A stretch of 64,000 nt of DNA from JBFONV01 sp040779335 (GTDB lineage: Bacteria; Pseudomonadota; Gammaproteobacteria; Enterobacterales; Alteromonadaceae): positions 62,001-126,000 of the forward strand of contig JBFONV010000008.1 in NCBI GenBank assembly GCA_040779335.1. Reading direction: 5' to 3'. The position numbers and the translations under genes are program-made. This document shows, piece by piece, positions 1 to 8,580 of the stretch (positions are counted from its first letter, which is position 1; every line of letters begins with the position of its first letter). The notes under the pieces were generated by a model, which saw only the letters and a list, made by a program, of their open reading frames with translations, was not told the DNA's origin and searched no databases.

Positions 1-177
1 GACACCACGGGGAATGTTAATAGCCCCTGGAACCGCTTTTTCATTGAACTCACTAGGCTCTCTAACATCTATTAGGATGCCGTTACATTGGTTACATTTC
101 TCTAAGGCGTCTTTAGCGACTAAGGTAGTGATATTTTCTCTGGCAAGAGCGATTAATTCAGGAATAGTTTTTAGCAT
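1..177 (-). CDS. Rhodanese-like domain protein, 3' part outside the window
   Basis: The minus strand opens with an ATG at 177-175 and stays open through base 1, giving 59 residues with no stop. The N-terminal part reads as a rhodanese fold: ILIDVREPSEFNEKAVPGA followed by INIPRGV, matching the LIDVRE and GHIPGAINIPRG region of single-domain rhodaneses. The catalytic Cys loop would lie beyond the window edge, so sulfurtransferase activity cannot be judged. Two Cys in a CNQC pattern lie near residue 30. No convincing signal peptide is seen. The gene is transcribed away from fadE, whose terminator lies in the gap between them. Confidence 0.75.
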   Translation of the reverse strand, partial: MLKTIPELIALARENITTLVAKDALEKCNQCNGILIDVREPSEFNEKAVPGAINIPRGV

Positions 178-348
178 TTACATCTCGAATAATAATAATT
201 ATGATTTTTCAATGTTTATATTAGGTGTTCCTAATGTATGGTTCAAGTTTAATTTAAACGAATACAAGAATTATCAAAGAGTGGACAAGACAGAATCACA
301 AACTCACAACTGAAATCCCAAGTGATGAATTCGTTAGCTTGAAATAAA

Positions 349-374
349 AACGCCAGTATTGGATAACTGGCGTT
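349..374 (-). terminator. Terminator of fadE
   Basis: A perfect 9-bp stem (AACGCCAGT with ACTGGCGTT) has an 8-nt loop. Read on the minus strand it is followed by a T-rich run, TTTTTATTTC. It sits about 40 bp beyond the fadE stop, so it should end that minus-strand transcript. Confidence 0.85.
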
Positions 375-415
375 GATAGAAGTGATGGTCATTTCATGTT
401 TTTTAGGTGTCGATT

Positions 416-2842
416 TTATGTTGAACTCGATGCTTTTAATTCATCGGAATCAAAATCATCAACGTTAATCACCGTTAATCTTTCTTGCTCAGCTCGCCTT
501 AGTAGCTCGGCTTCTTCTTCAGTGATTGCTTTTGCCGCTAACCCTTTATCAGCTAACTTATCTAATTGATAAAAAGGGAATTGTTCATCAAGTGCGAGAC
601 ATATTTTATTAAAAATAGGCTCACACGCTAAAATGTCGGTAAAGGCTTGTTCCAACTGTCCAACAGGATTATGTGCAGAATTTGTTAAATATTGACCGTG
701 CCCAAGACGGGTTCTTGCATCACTTGGGGTCATGAGTATCTGAGCGACTTGTTGGTCAAGTTTATCAGAAGGTTTGGTTAACCACTTACCAAATGGGAAA
801 ATGACTAATCTCAATACCGTCGCGATGATCCTATTTGGAAAATTATTGAGCAGTTCGTCTATTGCTTGTTGTGATTTATACATACAGTCTTCTACTGCCC
901 ATTGTACTAGAGGTAAATCGCCTGATTGACGTCCCTCATCATTAAAGCGTTTTAATGTTGCTGATGCTAAATACAGGTTGCTTAGGATATCCCCTAAGCG
1001 AGCGGATATTCGCTCTCGTCTCTTTAAATCGCCTCCTAAGGTCAGCATAGCAATATCTGACAACATGGCTAAGTTGGCGCTAAATCTTGTCATCAATTGA
1101 TAATATCTTTGTGTTTTGTCAAAAAAAGGTGTCTTAAGTAGACGGGCGCCAGAAACTGAAAACCATAAGCTTCTAAAGATATTACTGATGGAAAAGCCGA
1201 TATGACCGAAGAGCGCATGATCGAAATCATTTAGAGCCAGATTCTTATCAGTCGTTTGTGCTGCTTTCATTTCCGCTAACACATAGGGGTGACAACGAAT
1301 GGCACCTTGACCGTAAATAATCATGCTACGGGTAAGGATATTGGCTCCTTCAACGGTAATTGCTACCGGTGCGCCTTGATAACCTCTGGCAAGATAATTA
1401 TTCGGTCCCATACAAATGCCTTTACCGCCATGAATATCCATTGATGAAATCACTGACGAGCGCATTCTTTCGGTAAGGTGGTATTTAGAGATAGCAGAAA
1501 TGACAGATGGTTTTTCACCCAAGTCAATTGCACCAGTTGACATGGTGGTAACTGCATCCATTAAGTATGCATTTGCGCCGATAGGAGCTAAGGCTTCTTC
1601 AATACCCTCCATTTTGCCAATAGGTAGTTTGAACTGACGTCTAATTCGGCTATATGCCCCCGTTGCTAGTGCGAGTGTTTTAATGCCGCCAGCGCTGTTT
1701 GAAGGTAAGGTTATTGCTCTGCCTACCGATAAGCATTCAACAAGCATGCGCCAGCCTTGCCCGGCCATTGCTGGCCCGCCAATGATATAATCGAGCGGTA
1801 CGAAAACGTCCTCACCTTGTGTTGGACCATTTTGGAAAGGAACATTCAGTGGGAAATGTCTCCGTCCAGTAATAACACCTGCAGTGTCAGTAGGAATGAG
1901 TGCACAAGTGATGCCTAATTCTTCCTTATCACCTAATAGCTTGTCAGGATCTTGTAATTTAAAGGCTAGCCCTAATACCGTTGCGATAGGCGCTAACGTA
2001 ATATAGCGTTTGTTCCAAGTTAAGCGCATTCCCAATACTTCTTCACCATTAAAGTCGCCTTTACATATAACGCCGACATCTGGAATTGAGCCCGCATCAG
2101 AGCCTGCTTCTGGACTGGTGAGTGCAAAACAAGGAATTTCTTCACCTTTTGCTAAACGGGGCAGATAATAGTCTTGTTGTTCTTGCGTTCCATAGTGTTG
2201 TAATAGCTCTCCAGGGCCTAGTGAATTAGGGACGCCTACAGTGCTTGCTAGCACAGTGCTTACACCACTTAGTTTTTGCAGCACTCGCGATTGTGCATAG
2301 GCACTAAACTCTAAGCCACCAAATTTTTTCTTAATGATCATGGCAAAAAACTTATTGTCTTTTAAAAATTGCCAAGTTTCAGGAGATAAATCGGCTTGCT
2401 CATGGGTTATTTCCCAATCGTTAATCATTGCACATAATTGCTCTACTGGTCCGTCTAAGAATGCTTGCTCTTCAACGCTTAATCTCGGTTGTGGGTAATT
2501 GTGTAGTTTTGACCAATCGGGATCGCCTCTAAATAAATCAGCGTCAAACCATGTTGTTCCTGCATCAATTGCTTCTTGTTCAGTCGAAGACATCTCTGGC
2601 ATGATGCTTTTGAAAAGCTCAAGTAATGGCAAGCTAATATAATGCTTTCGAATGGAGTCTACATTGAGTGGAATGGCAATGATGGCAAACAGTAGCCAAC
2701 TAAAAAATGAGACAACATTTAAAAACGTTCCTATTGCCATTAGGGCGACAAACGAAAGTGTAAATGTTGACAACGACGCGCGTGAATAGGCCATAAACCA
2801 GCTAAGTGCTATGGCGATTAAAATCCAAGTTAAATAGTCCAC
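416..2842 (-). CDS. fadE: Acyl-CoA dehydrogenase FadE
   Basis: First oxidative step of fatty-acid beta-oxidation: FAD-dependent dehydrogenation of acyl-CoA to trans-2-enoyl-CoA at the inner membrane. The product is 808 residues, close to the E. coli FadE of about 814, and far longer than ordinary 380-residue acyl-CoA dehydrogenases. It begins with two hydrophobic segments (about residues 1-20 and 25-60). The dehydrogenase core follows (LTSPEAGSDAGS near residue 240, MDIHGGKGICMGPNNY near 470), and then the long FadE-type C-terminal extension. The start is GTG at 2842-2840, with AAGGA six bases upstream. A FadR-like site lies just upstream of the start. The gene is divergent from yafJ, a neighbour it also has in E. 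coli in close proximity. Confidence 0.95.
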   Translation of the reverse strand: MDYLTWILIAIALSWFMAYSRASLSTFTLSFVALMAIGTFLNVVSFFSWLLFAIIAIPLNVDSIRKHYISLPLLELFKSIMPEMSSTEQEAIDAGTTWFDADLFRGDPDWSKLHNYPQPRLSVEEQAFLDGPVEQLCAMINDWEITHEQADLSPETWQFLKDNKFFAMIIKKKFGGLEFSAYAQSRVLQKLSGVSTVLASTVGVPNSLGPGELLQHYGTQEQQDYYLPRLAKGEEIPCFALTSPEAGSDAGSIPDVGVICKGDFNGEEVLGMRLTWNKRYITLAPIATVLGLAFKLQDPDKLLGDKEELGITCALIPTDTAGVITGRRHFPLNVPFQNGPTQGEDVFVPLDYIIGGPAMAGQGWRMLVECLSVGRAITLPSNSAGGIKTLALATGAYSRIRRQFKLPIGKMEGIEEALAPIGANAYLMDAVTTMSTGAIDLGEKPSVISAISKYHLTERMRSSVISSMDIHGGKGICMGPNNYLARGYQGAPVAITVEGANILTRSMIIYGQGAIRCHPYVLAEMKAAQTTDKNLALNDFDHALFGHIGFSISNIFRSLWFSVSGARLLKTPFFDKTQRYYQLMTRFSANLAMLSDIAMLTLGGDLKRRERISARLGDILSNLYLASATLKRFNDEGRQSGDLPLVQWAVEDCMYKSQQAIDELLNNFPNRIIATVLRLVIFPFGKWLTKPSDKLDQQVAQILMTPSDARTRLGHGQYLTNSAHNPVGQLEQAFTDILACEPIFNKICLALDEQFPFYQLDKLADKGLAAKAITEEEAELLRRAEQERLTVINVDDFDSDELKASSST

Positions 2843-2859
2843 AAATTTTCCTTATATAA

Positions 2860-2876
2860 TTGAGGTCTTACCACTT
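2860..2876 (-). promoter_or_regulatory. Candidate FadR operator at the fadE promoter
   Basis: On the minus strand the 17-mer is AAGTGGTAAGACCTCAA. It contains the FadR core TGGTNNGACC; the flanks fit the consensus AACTGGTCNGACCAGTT poorly. It lies 18-34 bases before the fadE GTG and directly after a -10-like TAATAT (2882-2877), so binding would block initiation. No good -35 box is seen. That FadR is the regulator is inferred from the motif and the gene's role. Confidence 0.5.
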
Positions 2877-2959
2877 ATATTAGAGTAAAAGTAAAAATCA
2901 CCGATCTCAAATATTATTTTAGGATATTATTAAGTTTAATTCAGGAGGAGAGTCAGAAT

Positions 2960-3745
2960 ATGTGTGAACTGTTAGCCATGAGTGCTAATGTCCCAACGGA
3001 TATTTGTTTTAGCTTTAGTGGTTTAATGCAAAGAGGAGGCAATACAGGTCCTCATAAAGACGGCTGGGGAGTGACGTTTTATGAAGGAAAGGGATGTCGT
3101 AGCTTTAAAGATCCTATGCCGAGTGCACAATCTCCCATTGCTCGTTTAGTAACAGAATACCCCATTAAGAGTGAGGCCGTCATTTGTCATATTCGTCAGG
3201 CAAATTCTGGCGGTGTATCGTTAGAAAACACTCACCCATTTACTCGTCAAATGTGGGGAAAGAATTGGACCTATGCACATAATGGACAGTTAAACGGTTT
3301 TAAAGAAAAACTACCTGTTAAGTGGCATATTCCTGTGGGTACCACTGATAGTGAACATGCTTTTTGCTGGCTGCTTGATCAGTTACACATTAAGTTTGCG
3401 CAAAATCAGCCTGATGATTTGGCATTGTTTACTTATATTGCTACATTGAGCGCGCATATAAATAATTTAGGTGTCGGTAATCTTATCATTAGTAATGGCC
3501 AGTGTTTATTTGCCTTTTGCTCAAATAATTTGCATTGGCTCACTCGACGAGCGCCGTTTGGGCAGGCAAGTTTAATTGATACGGAAGTGATTGTAGACTT
3601 TAAACAACACACCACTGACAACGATATTGTCACTGTTATTGCGACGCAACCGCTAACCGACAATGAGCAATGGTTTAAAATGAAACCGGGCGATTGGTTG
3701 TTGTTCTCTAGTGGTGAACTGGTCACATCGGGAAATGAGTTGTAA
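2960..3745 (+). CDS. yafJ: Class II glutamine amidotransferase, YafJ family
   Basis: A 261-residue Ntn-type glutamine amidotransferase domain standing alone, as in E. coli YafJ. Cys2 (MCELLAMS) would become the N-terminal nucleophile after Met removal. Family motifs follow in order: HKDGWG near residue 33, ICHIRQA near 76, THPF near 91 and the AHNGQL oxyanion-hole region near 106. No synthase domain is attached, and the acceptor of the released ammonia is unknown for this family. A strong AGGAGG lies 11 bases before the ATG. The gene is divergent from fadE across a 117-bp gap and shares its promoter region. Confidence 0.9.
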   Translation: MCELLAMSANVPTDICFSFSGLMQRGGNTGPHKDGWGVTFYEGKGCRSFKDPMPSAQSPIARLVTEYPIKSEAVICHIRQANSGGVSLENTHPFTRQMWGKNWTYAHNGQLNGFKEKLPVKWHIPVGTTDSEHAFCWLLDQLHIKFAQNQPDDLALFTYIATLSAHINNLGVGNLIISNGQCLFAFCSNNLHWLTRRAPFGQASLIDTEVIVDFKQHTTDNDIVTVIATQPLTDNEQWFKMKPGDWLLFSSGELVTSGNEL

Positions 3746-3818
3746 AACTGCTGGTCAATGTCGATGTTGATGTTGTTCGTTACACTATAAAGGTTGAGTT
3801 TTCTATAAGGAGTAAGCG

Positions 3819-4577
3819 ATGAAATTGCTAATAAAAATAATACTATTGGTGTTTCCGCTGTCTGCGCAAGCGATATCAACACAGCCAGAGGGAATAGAGG
3901 TAACAGGCAAAGCGGAAATTTCAGCGACTCCAGATATCTTTATTGTTGAAATGGATGTTATTGAACGAGGTGCAAGCGCGGCCAAAATAAAAAACTTAGT
4001 TGACTACAAAAGCAAGCAAATAGTGAAAGCTGCTCGTGCTATTGGTGTGAAAGAAAATGAAATACAGTCAGCGAGAGTGAATATTCGACCGATATATGAA
4101 GAACCATCAATTGTTATTCAAGGTGCTGATATTATAAATAAATTTCCAGATGGGACTCGTGGGAAAGTCAACGTATCAACGGAGTCTAGAGATAAGTCGT
4201 CTGCAAAAGTGACGATTGAAGTTAGTCGCCGGATAAAAATCAACCTATTTGATTTGACCCATTATGATCAATTACTCGATAGTGTGACTAAAATTGGTGT
4301 CAGCAGGATTTACCCGCTAAGCATGTCAATCAGTAAAGCCGGGCAGTTGTATCAACAGGCGTTAGATCAGGCAATTATGGATGCTAAACAAAAAGCAACT
4401 AGAATAGCTGCACAGGCGGGGGTTTCATTGGGCAAACTAAGCTATATGAAAGAAATATCCTATGGTGCTCCCAGTGCCTTAGCGCGGGCGAGTGATTTTA
4501 GAGCAGAGTTTCAGTCATCGGCGGGACAAGAAAGAATAACGGCTCAGGTTCTTGCTACCTATTCGATTAACCCTTAG
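3819..4577 (+). CDS. Secreted SIMPL-domain (DUF541, YggE-like) protein
   Basis: A 252-residue protein with a clear Sec signal peptide (about residues 1-18, ending SAQA). The SIMPL/DUF541 domain follows: IEVTGKAEISATPDIFIVEMDV at its start, an alternating strand/helix body, and the usual ALDQAIMDAKQKATRIAAQAGVSLG helix near residue 195. SIMPL proteins are periplasmic or outer-membrane associated; E. coli YggE is linked to oxidative stress, but no reaction is established. AAGGAG precedes the ATG. It is 73 bp from yafJ with no terminator between, so co-transcription is possible. Confidence 0.85.
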   Translation: MKLLIKIILLVFPLSAQAISTQPEGIEVTGKAEISATPDIFIVEMDVIERGASAAKIKNLVDYKSKQIVKAARAIGVKENEIQSARVNIRPIYEEPSIVIQGADIINKFPDGTRGKVNVSTESRDKSSAKVTIEVSRRIKINLFDLTHYDQLLDSVTKIGVSRIYPLSMSISKAGQLYQQALDQAIMDAKQKATRIAAQAGVSLGKLSYMKEISYGAPSALARASDFRAEFQSSAGQERITAQVLATYSINP

Positions 4578-4791
4578 GTAGGGGGATTTAACGAGCTTAC
4601 AGCGTAATGACTGTTATCTCAAAAGCAATAAAAATAAAGAAAACTGATAAAATGCATTGATTATTAACGCGAGAATTAGAGAAAGCCTGCGCTTGTTTAC
4701 AATAAATGTGATGAATGTCGGTGATAATGCTTTAATTCTTTGGCTTATCAAGGTATGTTATGCGCTTTTTCAATAGGGCAAATATCTATAA

Positions 4792-5253
4792 ATGAATAAA
4801 ATAGATTTTTATCGTTTGCTAAATGAACAAGCTAGCGCAATCATCAGTGATGAACCTGATATAATTGCTAATATGTCTAATCTTAGTGCGCTATTATTTG
4901 ATGCCTTAGACGATATTAATTGGGTTGGTTTTTATCGTGTTATAGACAATGAATTGGTATTAGGTCCATTTCAAGGGAAGGTAGCCTGTATTAGAATTCC
5001 CGTTGGTCGTGGTGTATGCGGAACCGCGGTTGCTAGCAATGAGACTCAACGTGTCGATGACGTACATCAATTTTCTGGACATATTGCTTGTGATGCAGCC
5101 AGTAATTCTGAAATTGTCATACCACTTAGAAAAAACGATAAAGTCATCGCGGTGTTAGATATTGATAGTCCTATTTTTTCAAGATTTACTGATGAAGATC
5201 AGCTCGGACTGGAAGCTATCGTGTCAATGTTCGAAAAGGTCATTGAAAAATAA
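4792..5253 (+). CDS. msrC: Free methionine-(R)-sulfoxide reductase (GAF domain)
   Basis: A 153-residue single GAF-domain protein of the fRMsr (YebR/MsrC) family, which reduces free L-methionine-(R)-sulfoxide in the cytoplasm using thioredoxin. The three catalytic or resolving cysteines are at 66, 76 and 100. Their 10- and 24-residue spacing matches the known trio of E. coli (84, 94, 118). The WVGFYR and LGPFQGKVAC segments are also typical. Its TAA shares its last base with the ATG of the next gene, so the two are translationally coupled. proQ follows, an order resembling the yebR-proQ-prc region of E. coli. Confidence 0.92.
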   Translation: MNKIDFYRLLNEQASAIISDEPDIIANMSNLSALLFDALDDINWVGFYRVIDNELVLGPFQGKVACIRIPVGRGVCGTAVASNETQRVDDVHQFSGHIACDAASNSEIVIPLRKNDKVIAVLDIDSPIFSRFTDEDQLGLEAIVSMFEKVIEK

Positions 5254-5534
5254 TGAAAGAATTTGTTGTTATTCATGATTACCTAGTCTCAGAAGCCGTT
5301 GTCGGTGACTGGGATGGCGATGAAGAACAAGTTGCCGAGCACATTAATGAAATTTATCATACTTTATATCATTTAGCTGAAGAGGATATAGCACCAGAAG
5401 TGCTAACCCAGTTATTAGATTTAGTATGGGATACATGGATTGGGCAAGATGTTTTGCCTGATCTGGAAACGGATGATATTTATGACTGGTGCCAACATTT
5501 GTTGGAGAACCGTGAACAACATCTTCAAGATTAA
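5253..5534 (+). CDS. Small acidic protein of unknown function between msrC and proQ
   Basis: A 93-residue, strongly acidic, probably cytoplasmic protein, rich in Asp, Glu, Leu and Trp, with a largely helical appearance and no signal peptide or membrane segment. I do not recognise a named family. The start is set by a one-base overlap with the msrC stop (TAATG), and 25 bp separate its end from proQ. Reading-frame length, codon use and coupling make it a real gene. Membership of the msrC-proQ-prc run hints at a link to redox or RNA-chaperone functions, but nothing in the sequence shows this. Confidence 0.75.
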   Translation: MKEFVVIHDYLVSEAVVGDWDGDEEQVAEHINEIYHTLYHLAEEDIAPEVLTQLLDLVWDTWIGQDVLPDLETDDIYDWCQHLLENREQHLQD

Positions 5535-5559
5535 ATTTATATTGTAATAAGTTGTATTT

Positions 5560-6201
5560 ATGGAAACTAAACGCACAAATAGTAAAGAAATTATCGCTTA
5601 TCTAGCGGAAAAATTCCCGTCATGTTTTTCAATTGAAGGACCTGCGAAAGCCCTTAAAGTTGGGATTTTTCAGGATCTTGCTGAAAAGTTGAGTGATGAT
5701 GAAACCGTCAGCAAAACTCGTTTGCGTCAAGCACTTCGCCATTACACTAGTAGTTGGCGATATTTAAAAGCCATTAAAGTGGGTTGCTTTCGTGTTGATA
5801 TAGATGGTAACAATGCCGCGGAAATTGATCAGGCTCAAGCTGATTACGCGGCGAAGACGTTACTTGAAAGCCAAGAAAAATTTGGTAACAAAAAGCAGAA
5901 AGACAAAGTCGTTAAAAAGGCTTATAAAGGAACTAAAGATACGGTTAAAGGTTCTAACGACGAAAAGGCTAAGCGTAAATTTAAAGCGGTTAAGTCAACT
6001 AAACGTGCAGAAACCAAAGTAGCCGTTAAACTTAAACCAGTTGCATCTGAAAGTGTAAAAGTAGGAAGTAACGTAAAAGTACAGTTGGGTAATTCGCCCA
6101 TGGATGCCGTCATTACTGAAGTGGCTGGAAACGAAGTAAGTGTTCAACTTAACTCTGGAATGGTAGTAAAAACACAAATTAAGAATATTTTTTCTGAATA
6201 A
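5560..6201 (+). CDS. proQ: RNA chaperone ProQ
   Basis: A 213-residue ProQ/FinO-family RNA-binding protein. The N-terminal FinO domain covers about residues 5-115 (KEIIAYLAEKFPSCF, ALKVGIFQDL, LRQALRHYTSSWRYL). A Lys-rich linker of about 50 residues follows, then a small C-terminal Tudor-like domain (KVGSNVKVQL to the end). This domain order is that of E. coli ProQ, which binds many small RNAs and mRNA 3' ends. No strong ribosome-binding site is visible, so translation may depend on coupling with the upstream gene. prc begins 15 bp downstream, as in E. coli. Confidence 0.95.
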   Translation: METKRTNSKEIIAYLAEKFPSCFSIEGPAKALKVGIFQDLAEKLSDDETVSKTRLRQALRHYTSSWRYLKAIKVGCFRVDIDGNNAAEIDQAQADYAAKTLLESQEKFGNKKQKDKVVKKAYKGTKDTVKGSNDEKAKRKFKAVKSTKRAETKVAVKLKPVASESVKVGSNVKVQLGNSPMDAVITEVAGNEVSVQLNSGMVVKTQIKNIFSE

Positions 6202-6216
6202 TATGGGGTAGTAGGT

Positions 6217-8250
6217 ATGCATAAATTTGGTCGTATCGCGTTTGCTGTATCTTTGTCATTAACAAGCGTTAGCTTATTCGCTGTCGCGAGTGTCGATAAA
6301 TCAGATTCGTTACCGATATTGGCGCCAGAAAGTCAGCATACCACTTCGAGTAAACGTATTACTGCACAGTTTACTCGCGCACATTACAAGAAAATTCAAG
6401 TAAATGATGAGTTGTCAGGTCAAATTTTTGATCGTTATATTGAGCAACTAGACTATGCGAGAAACGTTTTTTTAGCGTCAGATCTTGAAGCGTTAAATAA
6501 ACACCGATTAGAGTTTGATTCGGTTATTGCTCGTGGCAAGCTCGACGTGGCATTTGATATTTATAATCTCAATATGCAGCGCCGATTAGAGCGCTATGAA
6601 TTTGCGATAAGTTTACTTGAGAAACCTTTCGATTTTACTAAAGATGAAGTTTATCACTTTGATCGTGAAGATGCTCCATGGCCAGAGAGTCAAGCTGAGT
6701 TAGATGAATTATGGCGTTTGAAAGTAAAATATGATGCGCTAAATTTAACTTTAACCGGTAAAGAGTGGCCAAAAGTTAAAGAGGTTCTGTCAAAACGATA
6801 CCGCTATGCCATTAAACGTTTAAAACAAAGTGAAAGTGAAGATGTTTTTCAAATAGTGATGAATAGCTTTGCTCGAGTTGTTGAGCCGCATACTTCATAT
6901 TTATCACCTCGTAACGCTGAACGTTTCCAAATGGAGATGAATTTATCGTTAGAAGGCATAGGTGCAGTGCTTAGGGCCGAAGAAGATTATACCGTTATTC
7001 AAAGTGTTGTTGCTGGTGGTCCTGCAGACAAGTCGAATGCTATCAAGCCCAAAGATAGAATTGTTGGTGTTTCCCAAGCCGATGAGGAGTTTGTTGATGT
7101 TGTTGGCTGGCGCTTAGATGATGTGGTTGAGCTAATTAAAGGGCCGAAGGGGAGTAAGGTACGCTTGCAAGTACTTCCTGGAGAGGCCGAAGATGATGCC
7201 AGCATTAAAGTTGTCTCTATCATTCGTGAAAAAATCAAACTGGAAGACAGAGCGGCTAAATCTGAAGTTTATATTGAAAAATCAGCTGATCAACATGCTA
7301 AAAAATTAGGTGTTATTACTATTCCTAGCTTTTACAATAATTTATCGCGTGATGTGAAACAGGAAATAGCAAAACTAAAAGCAGAAAATGTCGAAGGGAT
7401 CATTGTCGACTTACGTGGCAACGGCGGTGGTTCATTAAGTGAATCAACTCTATTGACCGGGCTGTTTATTGACAAAGGGCCTGTAGTTCAGGTGCGTGAT
7501 GGAGCCAATCGGGTGTCTGTTAATAGCGATAAAGACGGTTATAGTTATTATGATGGCCCGCTTACTGTTATGGTTGATCGCTATAGCGCATCAGCATCGG
7601 AAATATTCTCTGCGGCGATCCAAGATTACGGGCGCGGCATTATTGTCGGTGAGCACACCTTTGGTAAAGGTACCGTGCAACAGCATCGCGGCCTTGGACG
7701 AGTTTACGATTTATATGAAAAGCCGCTTGGTAGCATTCAATTTACCATCGCAAAATTTTACCGCATTAATGGTGGTAGCACGCAACATCGTGGAGTATTA
7801 CCTGATATTGCATTTCCATCAGCAATCGATCCTGAAGAGTGGGGCGAAAGCCGAGAAGAAAATGCTTTACCGTGGGATCAAATCGCGCAAGCAAAATACC
7901 ATAAGTTAAATGATTTATCGGCCGATCTTTCTTATTTGAGCTCGTTGCATAAAGATCGCATAAAAAATAATCGTGAATTTAATTATTTGCAAGAAGATAT
8001 TAACCTTTATCAGGCTGAGAAAGATGATAAAACAATTTCTTTAAACATTGATAAACGTAAAGCAAAAAGAGAAGAGCGTAAAGCGAAACAGTTGATCCGT
8101 AATAATGAACGTCTTGTCGCTATGGGTAAGGAAAAAATCACTTCGTTAGAAGATTTACCTGAAGAAATAGAGCAGCTCGATCCATTTCTAGATGAAACTG
8201 CAAAAATTACCTTTGATCTGGTCACGCTAGGCAAAGTTGCAAAAAAATAA
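6217..8250 (+). CDS. prc: Tail-specific (C-terminal processing) protease Prc/Tsp
   Basis: A 677-residue periplasmic serine protease of family S41 that degrades proteins by their C-termini and trims penicillin-binding protein 3 and peptidoglycan hydrolases in E. coli. A signal peptide is present (about residues 1-22). The PDZ domain lies around residues 235-330. The catalytic Ser459-Lys484 dyad lies in YSASASE and TFGKG, with Asp470 between, matching Ser452/Asp463/Lys477 of E. coli by spacing. A charged C-terminal domain (DUF3340-like) follows. It is 15 bp after proQ and ends at a strong terminator, so msrC to prc can be one transcript. Confidence 0.95.
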   Translation: MHKFGRIAFAVSLSLTSVSLFAVASVDKSDSLPILAPESQHTTSSKRITAQFTRAHYKKIQVNDELSGQIFDRYIEQLDYARNVFLASDLEALNKHRLEFDSVIARGKLDVAFDIYNLNMQRRLERYEFAISLLEKPFDFTKDEVYHFDREDAPWPESQAELDELWRLKVKYDALNLTLTGKEWPKVKEVLSKRYRYAIKRLKQSESEDVFQIVMNSFARVVEPHTSYLSPRNAERFQMEMNLSLEGIGAVLRAEEDYTVIQSVVAGGPADKSNAIKPKDRIVGVSQADEEFVDVVGWRLDDVVELIKGPKGSKVRLQVLPGEAEDDASIKVVSIIREKIKLEDRAAKSEVYIEKSADQHAKKLGVITIPSFYNNLSRDVKQEIAKLKAENVEGIIVDLRGNGGGSLSESTLLTGLFIDKGPVVQVRDGANRVSVNSDKDGYSYYDGPLTVMVDRYSASASEIFSAAIQDYGRGIIVGEHTFGKGTVQQHRGLGRVYDLYEKPLGSIQFTIAKFYRINGGSTQHRGVLPDIAFPSAIDPEEWGESREENALPWDQIAQAKYHKLNDLSADLSYLSSLHKDRIKNNREFNYLQEDINLYQAEKDDKTISLNIDKRKAKREERKAKQLIRNNERLVAMGKEKITSLEDLPEEIEQLDPFLDETAKITFDLVTLGKVAKK

Positions 8251-8272
8251 TTGCTGCATAGCTAGATAACTT

Positions 8273-8295
8273 AAAACCGCCACTAAGGCGGTTTT
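8273..8295 (+). terminator. Terminator after prc
   Basis: A 9-bp perfect stem (AAAACCGCC with GGCGGTTTT) and 5-nt loop, followed by TATTTATT, 23 bp after the prc stop. Confidence 0.9.
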
Positions 8296-8580
8296 TATTT
8301 ATTATCGAGCGAAGTATTAAGTTTGTTTTTTGTTGAAGCTGTTTAACTAAAGGTTTTAATTGATCTGGTTTATTTGAGTGATGATTATTAAATACTCACA
8401 AGAATATTTTTATACACCATATGTGCATAGTTATGTTTGAACGTTAAAAAATTTACTTCTGGCAAAAAAGATTAGTGAAAGAAATTGCTTGCAACCTATG
8501 CCAACTCTGGGCATGTTAAGAACCCAGTCAACTACTGTCGATTACTATAACAATTAAGAAAATAAGGTAAGAATTTAACA
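8296..8580. other. Gene-free gap before the antiporter gene
   Basis: AT-rich sequence with no credible ORF on either strand. Two short competing stems occur near the 3' end: ATGCC with GGCAT around 8498-8514, and CTGGG with CCCAG at 8507-8511 and 8523-8527. They share bases and could alternate in the leader of the antiporter mRNA, but each is only 5 bp. I see no known riboswitch. Confidence 0.4.

Noticed and set aside
14..313. Open frame of 99 codons on the plus strand at the window start
   Set aside because: It is antisense to the rhodanese gene, whose protein sequence is recognisable on the minus strand; the plus frame has no family features.
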